Source: Prolixibacter denitrificans (GTDB lineage: Bacteria > Bacteroidota > Bacteroidia > Bacteroidales > Prolixibacteraceae). From it: a DNA stretch of 64,000 nucleotides. Shown in pieces: positions 44,004-52,847 of this stretch; position 1 is the first letter of the stretch, and every line of letters begins with the position of its first letter. Below the pieces are notes generated by a model. It was not told the origin of the DNA and did no database searches. It saw only the letters and a program-made list of their open reading frames with translations. A program made the position numbers and the translations under genes. Location of the stretch: positions 124,001 to 188,000 of the forward strand of contig NZ_PYGC01000008.1 of the NCBI RefSeq assembly GCF_003014495.1, read 5' to 3'.

Positions 44004-45083
44004 TTATCTCTTTACACGCGCATTTCCTTCCCAGATGCTCCAAACCATCTCTTCGTCGGCAGGCTGAGCGTAGTCTGTCAGGAACGTAGTAGCCAGTGCA
44101 CCGGTAGCCCAGCCAAACTGCGGCCATTTTTCAGCTTCCCAACCTTTCAGGATACCATATAAAAGACCGCCAACAAAACCATCACCACCGCCGATGCGGT
44201 CGAGTACGTTGATTTTACGGGGCTCGATGACTTGCCATTCAGCACCGGCGAGCATGACAGCTCCCCACAGGTGCTCGTTGGTACTGACCACTTGCCGTAA
44301 TGTTGTGGCAAATACCGACGCATTGGGGAATGATTTCTTCACGTTTGTGATGAGGCCTCTGAAACCTTCAATATCGGCTTCGATGCCTTTTCCTCCGGCT
44401 TCAGGACCTTCAATCCCAAAGCATAGCTGAAAATCTTCTTCATTCCCAATAAGGATATCGGCAACCGATGCTATTTCAGTAAAGTTTTTCCGCAACTCTT
44501 CGGCGCGGCCTTTCCAGAAGGAAGCACGGTAGTTCAAATCGAAAGAGATGCGTGTGCCATGCTTTTTGGCGGCGCGGGCAATCTCGAGACAGAAAGTGCT
44601 GGTTTCAGGAGAAAGTGCGGCAATCAGTCCCGATAGGTGAACGATTTGGACGCCTTCTTTACCGAAAATACGTTCCAAATCAAAATCTTTTACGTTGAGA
44701 GTCCGGCCCACTTCACCTGCACGGTCGTTTTGCACGCGTGGCCCGCGAGAACCGAAACCGCTGTCGGCAATATTGAACTGGTGACGGTAACCCCATGGAT
44801 CGCCTTGCGGAACTTCCGGTCCTTCGTAATCCATGTGGCGGCTTTTCAGATTGCTTTTGATGAACTTTGCCACCGGACTTCCCTTCACGAAAGTGGTTAG
44901 AACTTTGACCGGCATTCCGAGAAAAGAGGCAATACTAGCCACATTGGTTTCGGCGCTCGTCGCCTGCATCTCGAAAAGGTTACTGCTGTGCACCGGTTGT
45001 CCGTTCACCGGCGTAATGCGCACGCCCATGCTGGTGGGTACCAACAGTGAATATTGACAATTTTGTTTGAGTTGAAGATCCAT
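44004..45083 (-). CDS. PfkB-family carbohydrate kinase (2-keto-3-deoxygluconate kinase-like)
   Basis: A 359-residue ribokinase-fold kinase. The C-terminal PfkB signature is IGGGDGFVGGLLYGI with the catalytic Asp in GGGDGF. SFDLNYRASFWKG and LIGNEEDFQLCFG are the usual KdgK-type blocks. It is paralogous to the kinase at 50009, with similar DLNYR and GNEED motifs. Two KDG kinases in one locus may mean one acts on another substrate (for example 5-keto or 2-keto sugar acids). The N-terminal strand is atypical (CQYSLLVPTSMGVRITPVNG). The gap to the SDR gene is 47 nt. Confidence 0.83.
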   Translation of the reverse strand: MDLQLKQNCQYSLLVPTSMGVRITPVNGQPVHSSNLFEMQATSAETNVASIASFLGMPVKVLTTFVKGSPVAKFIKSNLKSRHMDYEGPEVPQGDPWGYRHQFNIADSGFGSRGPRVQNDRAGEVGRTLNVKDFDLERIFGKEGVQIVHLSGLIAALSPETSTFCLEIARAAKKHGTRISFDLNYRASFWKGRAEELRKNFTEIASVADILIGNEEDFQLCFGIEGPEAGGKGIEADIEGFRGLITNVKKSFPNASVFATTLRQVVSTNEHLWGAVMLAGAEWQVIEPRKINVLDRIGGGDGFVGGLLYGILKGWEAEKWPQFGWATGALATTFLTDYAQPADEEMVWSIWEGNARVKR

Positions 45084-45130
45084 TTTACTATTTCTTTTTA
45101 CTGATTTTCCTGAACTGGGTTTAGTTTTCC

Positions 45131-45982
45131 TTAAACTCCGCTGTAGGCGTTGAAACCTCCGTCAACCGGGATGACAACGCCCGTGACAAATGACGAGAGG
45201 TTAGAGAGCAGAAGTAATACAGTTCCCTGCAAATCTTCCGGTTCACCGAATTTCCCCATCGGAGTGTTGTCCACAATTTTCTGCCCTCGCTTGGAGTAAT
45301 TGCCGGTTTTTTCGTCCAACACCAGGAAGCGGTTTTGCTCGGTGATAAAAAAGCCCGGAGCGACAGCGTTTACGCGTATACCGACTTTGGCCATGTGCAC
45401 CGCCAGCCATTCAGTGAAATTATTAATCGAAGCTTTAGCTGCAGAATAGGCCGGTATCTTCGTTAATGGATGGTAGGCATTCATGGAAGAAACGTTCAGG
45501 ACCACACCTGTTTTCTTCTTCAGCATGTCGCGGGTGAAAACCATGGTCGGTAACACCGTTCCTTTGAAATTGAGGTCGAAAACATTGTCGAATCCTTCCA
45601 TTTCCAGTCCGTAGAAAGTCGACTGAAGGTCGTCCAAATCAGACTCCTGCATTTGTTCTACGCCGGTCGTTGCTTTCGGCGAGTTTCCTCCTGCATTGTT
45701 GACGAGAATATCGATCGGGCCGAGTTGCTCTTTAATCGATTGATGAGCTTGTTCCAACTGGGCTTTGTCCAGCACGTCGCCTTTGATCCAGATGACTGTT
45801 CCTCCGGTTTCCCGGGAAATCTCTTCAGCAACCTGTTTCCCTTTTTCTTCACCACGTGAAACAATTGCAACTTTTGCCCCGACGGTTGCCAGGGCTGATA
45901 CAATAGCTTTTCCAATAACTCCGGCTCCACCGGTTACAACACATACTTTCCCGTTAAGGTCGTCGAACGTAAAGTCTTTCAT
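45131..45982 (-). CDS. SDR-family oxidoreductase, probable fructuronate reductase (D-mannonate oxidoreductase)
   Basis: A 283-residue classical SDR. Cofactor motif VVTGGAGVIGKAIVSAL (TGxxGxIG type), NNAGGNSP, catalytic Ser in VLNVSSMNAYHP, YxxxK in PAYSAAKASINN, and a C-terminal PVDGGFNAYSGV. SDRs of this kind next to uronate genes act as D-mannonate oxidoreductases, replacing the UxuB of enterics; that role is inferred from context. The matching mannonate dehydratase UxuA is not in the window. It lies 39 nt downstream of lacI. Confidence 0.85.
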   Translation of the reverse strand: MKDFTFDDLNGKVCVVTGGAGVIGKAIVSALATVGAKVAIVSRGEEKGKQVAEEISRETGGTVIWIKGDVLDKAQLEQAHQSIKEQLGPIDILVNNAGGNSPKATTGVEQMQESDLDDLQSTFYGLEMEGFDNVFDLNFKGTVLPTMVFTRDMLKKKTGVVLNVSSMNAYHPLTKIPAYSAAKASINNFTEWLAVHMAKVGIRVNAVAPGFFITEQNRFLVLDEKTGNYSKRGQKIVDNTPMGKFGEPEDLQGTVLLLLSNLSSFVTGVVIPVDGGFNAYSGV

Positions 45983-46021
45983 GGATCTAATGTCTTGTAG
46001 ATTCAGTTTTTCTGTTTCAGA

Positions 46022-47080
46022 TTATTTGGCACTGTAGTAATCCAGATTTTCCCGGGTGATAATATCGATGGATGTGAAGTGTTCTTTTTCCACCGGCTGT
46101 TTCCTGAGAACGTGATCGAACAACGCATTTAGCGCGTTGTAGCCCTGTTCCTCCGGATTCTGACAGATGAGAAAATCGATGGCATCTTTCTTCAGCATTT
46201 TCACGTTGGGCGGAATGAGGTCGTAGCCTAAAATTCGCGGATGAAGCCCCAGTTTTGAAAAATACTCAGCCACAATGTGAACCCGTGAATTGGTTACATA
46301 AACGCAGTCGATTTTTTCCGGAGCCAATCCTTTGGCAGCTATCTGCTGTTTCAGTTCGGCTTCACTTTCCTGAATTTCCATCTTAATGACTTTCTGCTGA
46401 ATGGATTTCTCTTTGAAATAGTCAAAGAATCCTTGTTCGCGCTGATGGAGGTGGTTTTGATTATCCAGTTCACGACCGATATGAATCAACAGAAAAACGC
46501 GTTCTTCCGGCAGACCGTAATTTAATAGTTTAGCCGCCAGGTATCCGCTCTGGAAAGAGTTCTGCCCGATGTAACTCACGGGATGCGTCTCTTTCAGATT
46601 GGAATCGATATAAACATAAGGAATGTCTAATGCATCCAATGTTGAAGTGAATAATTTTGCCTCCCGGCTGATCCACGGAGCCAGTAAAACCCCGGCCGGC
46701 GGATTCTCCAGAATATCAACCGTCTTTTCATTGAATGAAGCGGAACCATCGGTATCAAACAGGTAAAGATCCAATTTTACACCAAATTGGGCCAGCTCTT
46801 CTGCTGCCCGGTCAATTCCGGAGAGCGGACGGGTCCAATAGGATTCTTTGGTTGGCGCTTTGGGGAGCAGCACAGCGAATGAGGTTTCTTTTTTGGAAGC
46901 TAATGAACTGGCCAAAAAATTGGGGCGGTAGTCCAGATCATTAATGATGGACAGTATTTTTTCTTTGGTCGCGGCCGAAACTTCACCACGGTTGTGTAAC
47001 ACCCGGTCAACTGTACCGATCGATACACCTGCTTTTTCCGCGATGTCTTTTATACGGATTATTTTTCGTTCCTGTTTGAT
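46022..47080 (-). CDS. LacI-family transcriptional regulator of the uronate locus; no ordinary start codon
   Basis: The helix-turn-helix is intact in the genome: IRIKDIAEKAGVSIGTVDRV then LHNRGEVSAATKEKI, followed by a periplasmic-binding-type effector domain (about 60-350; SYIGQNSFQSGYLAAKLL, LGYDLIPPNVKMLKKDAIDFLICQNP). However, the frame upstream of the HTH has no ATG, GTG or TTG before the in-frame TAA at 47093-47095. The first GTG (47000-47002) lies inside the HTH. I mark a non-AUG start (ATC at 47078-47080; ATA at 47060-47062 is another option). It may bind the CGTGT/ACACG operators and sense a uronate or KDG. Confidence 0.78.
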   Translation of the reverse strand: MKQERKIIRIKDIAEKAGVSIGTVDRVLHNRGEVSAATKEKILSIINDLDYRPNFLASSLASKKETSFAVLLPKAPTKESYWTRPLSGIDRAAEELAQFGVKLDLYLFDTDGSASFNEKTVDILENPPAGVLLAPWISREAKLFTSTLDALDIPYVYIDSNLKETHPVSYIGQNSFQSGYLAAKLLNYGLPEERVFLLIHIGRELDNQNHLHQREQGFFDYFKEKSIQQKVIKMEIQESEAELKQQIAAKGLAPEKIDCVYVTNSRVHIVAEYFSKLGLHPRILGYDLIPPNVKMLKKDAIDFLICQNPEEQGYNALNALFDHVLRKQPVEKEHFTSIDIITRENLDYYSAK

Positions 47081-47144
47081 AAGGCAAAATTTTTAAGGTT
47101 CAATGTTCAGTTCAACAAACAAATCTATGAAAAAAAAGATTTGT

Positions 47145-47158
47145 CGTGTACGATAACG
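47145..47158. promoter_or_regulatory. LacI-type operator upstream of lacI (divergent region)
   Basis: CGTGTACGATAACG, a degenerate member of the CGTGT-N4-ACACG family, 65 nt from the presumed lacI start. It points to autoregulation. Confidence 0.45.
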
Positions 47159-47208
47159 GCAAAAAACTATTTTAAAACATAAAAGAGCGATCTATTGGGT
47201 TTTTAAGT

Positions 47209-47238
47209 TTTGTGTTCAGGAAAAAGTTACTACTTTCG
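47209..47238 (+). promoter_or_regulatory. Candidate promoter of the uxaE operon
   Basis: TTTG at 47209-47212 (-33) and TACTTTCG at 47231-47238 (close to TAnnTTTG) with an 18-nt gap. The operator at 47237-47250 starts within the -7 box, an arrangement expected for repression. Confidence 0.5.
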
Positions 47239-47250
47239 TGAACGAACACG
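47237..47250. promoter_or_regulatory. LacI-type operator upstream of uxaE
   Basis: CGTGAACGAACACG, differing from the uxaB sites at few positions, 42-55 nt before the uxaE ATG and overlapping the candidate -7 box. Confidence 0.6.
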
Positions 47251-47291
47251 GAAAACGTGTGTGAGTAAATTCTGTTGAAAATAAGCTGATT

Positions 47292-48539
47292 ATGAAACTT
47301 GGAAAATATAGCTTTGGTATCGGTGATCGGTTCGCCAGAGAAGGTGAGGCACAGCTTCGGGCCATCATGAAAGCTCAAAAAGCAGGCATCGATATCAGTC
47401 CGGTTTGGAACAAGTCCAACCGCGAACATACCATCGTTAATTCGAAACCGGAAGATACCCGGAACGAAGCTGATGCAGCTGTGGCAGCTTTGGGGTATCA
47501 GGGAGCCTATTTTGTCGATGCCGACCATATTGGCTTGGGAAACGTTGAGGGATTTCTTGAGTCGTCCAACTTTTTCACGCTGGATGTGGCTGCTTTTATT
47601 GGCAAGGCCTCTTCCGCCGATGATGTGGATGATTTCCTGGATGCCTGCGAAAAGTACAAAGGTGAATGGCAAATTCCCGGTATCGATTCTCCGTTCAAAG
47701 TGGATGAAGAGTTTTTGAGGGAAATGGCCGATCGTTTCCTTGCAGCCATCGCTGAAGCAGGAAATATTTACCGGTTCATCAAGGCACGGAAAAAGGATAA
47801 CGACTTCATTACCGAAGTTTCGATGGATGAGGTGGAAGCTCCGCAGACACCTATCGAGATGTTCTTCATCCTGAAAATGATTGCTGACGAGGGTATTCCT
47901 GTGCAAACGATTGCCCCTAAGTTCACCGGGCGTTTTAATAAAGGTGTCGATTATGTCGGCGATGTGAAGCAGTTTGCCCGCGAGTTTGAAGAAGACATTC
48001 TCGTTATCGATTTTGCTGTGAAAGAATTCGGTCTTCCGGAAACGTTGAAGTTGAGCGTGCATTCCGGATCGGATAAGTTCTCCATTTATCCGGTGATGGC
48101 CGAAATTATTCGTAAACATGATAAAGGCCTTCACGTAAAAACGGCTGGTACTACCTGGCTCGAAGAGGTGATTGGCCTGGCGCTGGCTGGCGGCGAAGCA
48201 CTGGAACTGGCCAGGAATATTTATAAAAAGGCGCTGAAGCGGAAAGACGAACTGTGTGCGCCATATGCCGATGTGATTGATATTGACGACCAATTGCTGC
48301 CGTCGGTTTCTGATGTTGATAGCTGGACGAGCGAGCAGTTTGCGAATGCGTTGCGTCATATTCCCGGTCATCCGGAATACAATCCAGGTTTCCGTCAGTT
48401 AATTCATGTTGGGTACAAAATTGCCGCTGAATATGGCGAAACATATACTTCGCTGATTGAAAAGAATAAAGAGCTGGTTGGAAGTTGTGTGGAGGAAAAC
48501 CTGTTTGACCGCCACCTGAAGAGACTGTTTAATTTGTAA
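47292..48539 (+). CDS. uxaE: Tagaturonate 3-epimerase
   Basis: A 415-residue UxaE-family enzyme that interconverts D-tagaturonate and D-fructuronate, joining the galacturonate and glucuronate branches. Family-typical blocks are GKYSFGIGDRFAREGEAQL, YFVDADHIGLGNVEGFL, IAPKFTGRFNKGVDYVGDV, LSVHSGSDKFSIYP and HVKTAGTTWLEE. The ATG at 47292 is first in the rightward operon; uxaC begins 12 nt after its stop. The operator and promoter sit just upstream. Confidence 0.92.
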   Translation: MKLGKYSFGIGDRFAREGEAQLRAIMKAQKAGIDISPVWNKSNREHTIVNSKPEDTRNEADAAVAALGYQGAYFVDADHIGLGNVEGFLESSNFFTLDVAAFIGKASSADDVDDFLDACEKYKGEWQIPGIDSPFKVDEEFLREMADRFLAAIAEAGNIYRFIKARKKDNDFITEVSMDEVEAPQTPIEMFFILKMIADEGIPVQTIAPKFTGRFNKGVDYVGDVKQFAREFEEDILVIDFAVKEFGLPETLKLSVHSGSDKFSIYPVMAEIIRKHDKGLHVKTAGTTWLEEVIGLALAGGEALELARNIYKKALKRKDELCAPYADVIDIDDQLLPSVSDVDSWTSEQFANALRHIPGHPEYNPGFRQLIHVGYKIAAEYGETYTSLIEKNKELVGSCVEENLFDRHLKRLFNL

Positions 48540-48551
48540 AAGGATAGATAG

Positions 48552-49952
48552 ATGAAACCTTTTTTGGGAGAAGATTTTTTGTTGGAAACCGATACGGCGC
48601 GTCAATTATATCACGAGCATGCGGCTAAAATGCCCATCTTCGACTATCACTGTCACATCTCTCCGAAAGAAATTGCCGAGAACAAATCATTCCGTAACCT
48701 AACGGAAATTTGGCTTTACGGTGATCATTATAAATGGAGAGCGATGCGTACCAATGGCGTGGACGAACGCTATTGTACCGGTGACGCTACGGATGAGGAG
48801 AAGTTCATGAAGTGGGCGGAAACCGTACCTCATACATTGAGAAATCCTTTGTATCACTGGACGCATCTGGAATTGAAAAAGCCTTTTGGGTTCAATAAAA
48901 TTCTGAATGAAAAGACGGCGAAGGAAATTTGGGAAGAAGCGAATGAAAAACTGAATACGCCCGACTTCTCCTGTCGTGGTATTATCCGGAAAGCCAATGT
49001 GCACACCATTTGTACGACGGACGATCCGGTTGATTCGCTGGAATATCACCGGCAAATCAAAGAAGATGGTTTCGAGGTGAACGTGTTGCCGGCCTGGCGC
49101 CCTGACAAGGCCATGGCAATCGAAAATACAGAAGCTTTTAATGCTTATATCGATCAACTTTCGGCTGTAGCCGGAATGGATATCTCAACTTTCGACCAGT
49201 TGATGGAAGCACTGGATAGGCGTCATGCTTTCTTCCATGAAAATGGCTGTCGATTGTCTGACCACGGCCTGGAAACGCTCTACGCTGAACCGTACACGAA
49301 CGCAGAAATTGCAGCGATTTTCAGCAAGGTGCGCGGCGGTGGAAAAGTTAACCAGGAAGAGTTGTTGAAGTTCCGTTCGGCCATGCTGTACGAGTTCTCC
49401 GTAATGGATCACAAGCGGGGCTGGACGCAGCAGTACCACCTGGGAGCCATGCGAAACAATAACCGCCGTTTGTTCGAAACGTTGGGACCGGATACCGGCT
49501 TCGATTCCATTGGCGATTATTCGCAGGCTACTGCTATGTCGCGTTTCTTCGACCGTCTCGATTATGAAGAAAAACTGACACAAACCATTCTGTATAACCT
49601 GAACCCGCGCGACAACGAGGTGATAGCTACCATGCTCGGAAACTTTCAGGACGGTTCCGTACCCGGAAAATTCCAGTTTGGTTCGGGCTGGTGGTTTCTT
49701 GACCAAAAAGACGGCATGACCAAACAAATGAATGCCCTGTCGAATCTCGGATTGCTAAGCCGTTTCGTTGGTATGCTGACCGATTCCAGAAGCTTTTTGT
49801 CGTATAGCCGTCACGAATATTTCCGTCGCATCTTGTGCAACCTCCTCGGGAATGACGTCGAAAACGGTGAAATGCCGGCTGACATGGAACTGCTGGGACA
49901 GATGGTTGAGAACATCAGTTTCAACAACGCGGAGAATTATTTCCACTTTTAG
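48552..49952 (+). CDS. uxaC: Glucuronate (uronate) isomerase
   Basis: A 466-residue UxaC, a metal-dependent amidohydrolase-fold isomerase acting on D-glucuronate and D-galacturonate to give fructuronate and tagaturonate. N-terminal metal site FDYHCHISPKEIAENKSF (HxH). Other family blocks are ICTTDDPVDSLEYH, VLPAWRPDKAMAI, WTQQYHLGAMRNNN and TDSRSFLSYSRHEYFRRILC. Length is standard. The second gene of the operon, 12 nt after uxaE. Confidence 0.96.
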   Translation: MKPFLGEDFLLETDTARQLYHEHAAKMPIFDYHCHISPKEIAENKSFRNLTEIWLYGDHYKWRAMRTNGVDERYCTGDATDEEKFMKWAETVPHTLRNPLYHWTHLELKKPFGFNKILNEKTAKEIWEEANEKLNTPDFSCRGIIRKANVHTICTTDDPVDSLEYHRQIKEDGFEVNVLPAWRPDKAMAIENTEAFNAYIDQLSAVAGMDISTFDQLMEALDRRHAFFHENGCRLSDHGLETLYAEPYTNAEIAAIFSKVRGGGKVNQEELLKFRSAMLYEFSVMDHKRGWTQQYHLGAMRNNNRRLFETLGPDTGFDSIGDYSQATAMSRFFDRLDYEEKLTQTILYNLNPRDNEVIATMLGNFQDGSVPGKFQFGSGWWFLDQKDGMTKQMNALSNLGLLSRFVGMLTDSRSFLSYSRHEYFRRILCNLLGNDVENGEMPADMELLGQMVENISFNNAENYFHF

Positions 49953-50008
49953 AAAGGAGAAACAAACCAAAGAATATTAACCAATACAAGAATAAAAGTT
50001 GCTTAACG

Positions 50009-51046
50009 ATGGATAAAAAAGTGGTCACTTTTGGTGAGATCATGTTGAGATTGGCTACTCCCGGATATCAGCGGTTTAGCCAGGCGAAGGAGTTTACGGC
50101 CACCTTTGGAGGGGGCGAGGCAAACGTCGCTGTTTCGCTGGCAAACTACGGCGTACCGGTTGATTTTGTCAGCCGGTTGCCGAAGAATGATATCGGGAAA
50201 TCGTGCCTGATGGATTTGCAGAAATACGGTGTCGGTGTCGATAAGATGATTTGGGGCGGAGAACGTCTCGGAATTTACTTCCTGGAAACAGGTGCCGTTA
50301 GCCGTGCGTCGAAGGTGGTTTATGACCGGGCACATTCAGCCATTTCCGAAATTGAGCCGGGAATGATCAACTGGGAAGAAGTGCTGAAAGATGCGCAATG
50401 GTTTCACTGGACCGGAATTACACCGGCTATTTCGCAGGGAGCTGCCGATGTACTGGCCGAAGGAATTGCGAAAGCCAACGAAATGGGCGTAACCGTTTCG
50501 TGTGATTTAAACTACCGGAAAAATCTCTGGAAATACGGAAAAACAGCCGGAGAAGTGATGCCGGACTTAGTCGCCGGTACGGATGTCGTTCTCGGAAATG
50601 AAGAAGATGCCGAGATGGTTTTGGGTATCAAACCCGAAGGAGTTGATGTAACAGGAGGTCATGTTTCCGGGGCTGCATACGAATCGGTGTCCAAACAAAT
50701 CATGGCAAAATTCCCGCGTGTGAAGAAAGTGATCACAACGCTTCGTGGTTCTGTCAGCGCTAATCACAATAGTTGGTCGGGCGTACTTTGGAACGGAAAA
50801 GAGCTGTTTGAAGCGCCTACCTATCAGATAACACACATTGTCGACCGTGTTGGCGGCGGTGATTCGTTCATGGGCGGTTTGATTTATGGCTTGCTGACCT
50901 GGCCGGAAGACGAGCAAAAAGCATTGAATTTCGCGGTAGCTGCTTCTTGCCTGAAGCATACGATTTATGGCGATTACAACCAGGTGACCGTTGAGGAGGT
51001 GATGAAGCTGATGTCGGGCGATGCCTCAGGTCGTGTATCCCGGTAG
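50009..51046 (+). CDS. kdgK: 2-keto-3-deoxygluconate kinase (PfkB family)
   Basis: A 345-residue KdgK-type kinase that phosphorylates KDG to KDPG. The N-terminal FGEIMLRLATPGYQRFSQA and GGGEANVAVSLANYGVP are typical. SCDLNYRKNLWKYGKTAGE, VLGNEEDAEMVLGI and the second PfkB signature DRVGGGDSFMGGLIYGLLTW with catalytic Asp are intact. It is followed 33 nt later by KDPG aldolase, so the pathway order is preserved on the chromosome. The closer match of this copy to KdgK makes it the main KDG kinase. Confidence 0.92.
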   Translation: MDKKVVTFGEIMLRLATPGYQRFSQAKEFTATFGGGEANVAVSLANYGVPVDFVSRLPKNDIGKSCLMDLQKYGVGVDKMIWGGERLGIYFLETGAVSRASKVVYDRAHSAISEIEPGMINWEEVLKDAQWFHWTGITPAISQGAADVLAEGIAKANEMGVTVSCDLNYRKNLWKYGKTAGEVMPDLVAGTDVVLGNEEDAEMVLGIKPEGVDVTGGHVSGAAYESVSKQIMAKFPRVKKVITTLRGSVSANHNSWSGVLWNGKELFEAPTYQITHIVDRVGGGDSFMGGLIYGLLTWPEDEQKALNFAVAASCLKHTIYGDYNQVTVEEVMKLMSGDASGRVSR

Positions 51047-51079
51047 GAATTAGAAATACAAGGAAACTAAAAAATAGAA

Positions 51080-51751
51080 ATGGCTAGATTTTCAAGGATT
51101 GAAGTTGCACTGAAAATGAAAGAAACTGGAATTATTCCGGTTTTCTTCCATTCGGATGCAGGCGTGTGTAAACATGTGCTGAAGGCTTGTTATGACGGAG
51201 GTGTACGGGTTTTTGAATTTACCAACCGCGGTGATTTTGCACACGAAGTATTTGCTGAACTGAATCATTGGGCTGCTGCCGAGATGCCCGATATGATGCT
51301 GGGAGTAGGCTCTGTTGTGGATGCGGGTACGGCTTCGTTATACATCCAACTGGGAGCCAACTTCATCGTTTCTCCGGTTCTGAACCCGGATATGGCGAAA
51401 GTTTGTAACCGCCGGAAAATTCTCTGGTCGCCCGGTTGCGGTTCGTTAACCGAAATTAATCAGGCTGAAGAGTACGGAGCTGAAATCTGTAAGATTTTCC
51501 CGGGAGCACAGGTGGGCGGACCATCGTTTGTGAAGGCGATAAAAGGCCCGTGCCCGTGGACAAGCCTGATGCCGACAGGCGGAGTTGAACCGACTGAAGA
51601 AAGCCTGAGAGCCTGGTTTGGTGCCGGTGTCACTTGCGTGGGAATGGGATCGCAGCTGATAACAAAAGAGATTGTTCATAAAGGAAATTATTCGGATTTA
51701 ACGAATAAGGTAAAGCAGGTATTTGAAATACTGGAAGAAATCAGAGGGTGA
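51080..51751 (+). CDS. kdgA: KDPG/KHG aldolase
   Basis: A 223-residue class I aldolase (bifunctional 2-keto-3-deoxy-6-phosphogluconate / 4-hydroxy-2-oxoglutarate aldolase) that splits KDPG into pyruvate and glyceraldehyde-3-phosphate. The catalytic Glu lies in VFEFTNRGDF, the Schiff-base Lys in AEICKIFPGAQVGGPSF, and the phosphate-binding loop in SLMPTGGVEPTEES. GANFIVSPVLNPDMAKVC is another family block. Slightly longer than E. coli Eda. Next gene dctP starts 35 nt later. Confidence 0.93.
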   Translation: MARFSRIEVALKMKETGIIPVFFHSDAGVCKHVLKACYDGGVRVFEFTNRGDFAHEVFAELNHWAAAEMPDMMLGVGSVVDAGTASLYIQLGANFIVSPVLNPDMAKVCNRRKILWSPGCGSLTEINQAEEYGAEICKIFPGAQVGGPSFVKAIKGPCPWTSLMPTGGVEPTEESLRAWFGAGVTCVGMGSQLITKEIVHKGNYSDLTNKVKQVFEILEEIRG

Positions 51752-51786
51752 GGAACCAGCTTTTTTCTTTTTGAAAACCAAAAGAC

Positions 51787-52806
51787 ATGATAAAATCCAA
51801 ACCGATAATGTCCTTTCTGCTGCTGATGGGATTTTTCATTTTTTCGTCCTGCCAGCAACATCAGAAAGTGACGGTACTGAAACTGGGCCACAGCCTGGCA
51901 CCGACGAATTCGGTGCATAAAGCCATGGTGTACATGGGCAAGCGGCTGGAGAAGTTGTCAGGTGGTACCATGAAACTAGAGATTTATCCTTCCAGTCAGT
52001 TAGGTGGTGAGAGTCAATGCCTGGAGCTGCTCCAAATCGGTTCGTTGGCGATGACAAAAGTTTCGGCTGCTGCACTCGAAGGTTTCGCTCCGGAGTTTCA
52101 GGTACTCAGTCTTCCTTATATTTTTAAAGATAAAGCACACGCCTTCAAAGTGCTTGACGGTCCCATTGGACAGGGAATGTTAAAGCAAGCTCAGAAATTC
52201 TGGTTGCGTGGACTGTGTTATTACGACGCCGGAAGCCGCTCCTTTTATACAAAAGACACTCCGATTAATTCTCCGGATGATTTGAATGGATTAAAAATCA
52301 GGGTGATGAAGAGTAAGACCGCTGTGGAAATGGTGAAATTGTTAGGTGGTTCTCCCACCCCGATTTCATTTGGAGAGTTGTACACAGCCTTGCAAGGCGG
52401 CGTGGTCGATGGTGCGGAAAATAACCCGCCGAGTTTCTATCTGTCTCATCATTACGAAGTATGTAAATATTACTCGTTGGATGAGCATACGATGGTTCCC
52501 GATGTGTTGCTCATCAGTACCATTGTATGGAATAAGCTGACCCCGCAGCAGCAGAAATGGCTTCAGGAAGCAGCTAACGAATCGGTTCCCGTTCAGCGCA
52601 AGCTATGGGCGGAATCGGAAAAAGAGAGCCTGGCAGCTGTGAAGAAAGCCGGAGTGAAAATTATTCATCCAGATAAGGAGCCTTTTAGAGACAAGGTGAA
52701 GGGAATGTATGAGCAATATAAAAATGATTCGACCCTCTATTCGCTGATTAAGCGAATTCAGGCGGTTGATACACTGAAACTTTCCGGTGACAAGGGTGGG
52801 GAGTGA
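51787..52806 (+). CDS. dctP: TRAP transporter substrate-binding lipoprotein (DctP family)
   Basis: A 339-residue TRAP binding protein. The lipobox FFIFSSC (Cys about residue 22) anchors it in the periplasm. DctP blocks are LKLGHSLAPTNSVHKAMVYMG, EIYPSSQLGGESQCLELLQIG, RSFYTKDTPINSPDDLNGLKIRVM (the Arg that pairs with a ligand carboxylate lies in KIRVM) and ELYTALQGGVVDGAEN NPPSFY. Placed in a uronate operon, it should bind galacturonate or glucuronate (inference). The small and large membrane subunits follow. Confidence 0.93.
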   Translation: MIKSKPIMSFLLLMGFFIFSSCQQHQKVTVLKLGHSLAPTNSVHKAMVYMGKRLEKLSGGTMKLEIYPSSQLGGESQCLELLQIGSLAMTKVSAAALEGFAPEFQVLSLPYIFKDKAHAFKVLDGPIGQGMLKQAQKFWLRGLCYYDAGSRSFYTKDTPINSPDDLNGLKIRVMKSKTAVEMVKLLGGSPTPISFGELYTALQGGVVDGAENNPPSFYLSHHYEVCKYYSLDEHTMVPDVLLISTIVWNKLTPQQQKWLQEAANESVPVQRKLWAESEKESLAAVKKAGVKIIHPDKEPFRDKVKGMYEQYKNDSTLYSLIKRIQAVDTLKLSGDKGGE

Positions 52807-52847
52807 TTTCTCCGGGAACTGAAAATTCATCACTAAACGTCTTTAAA

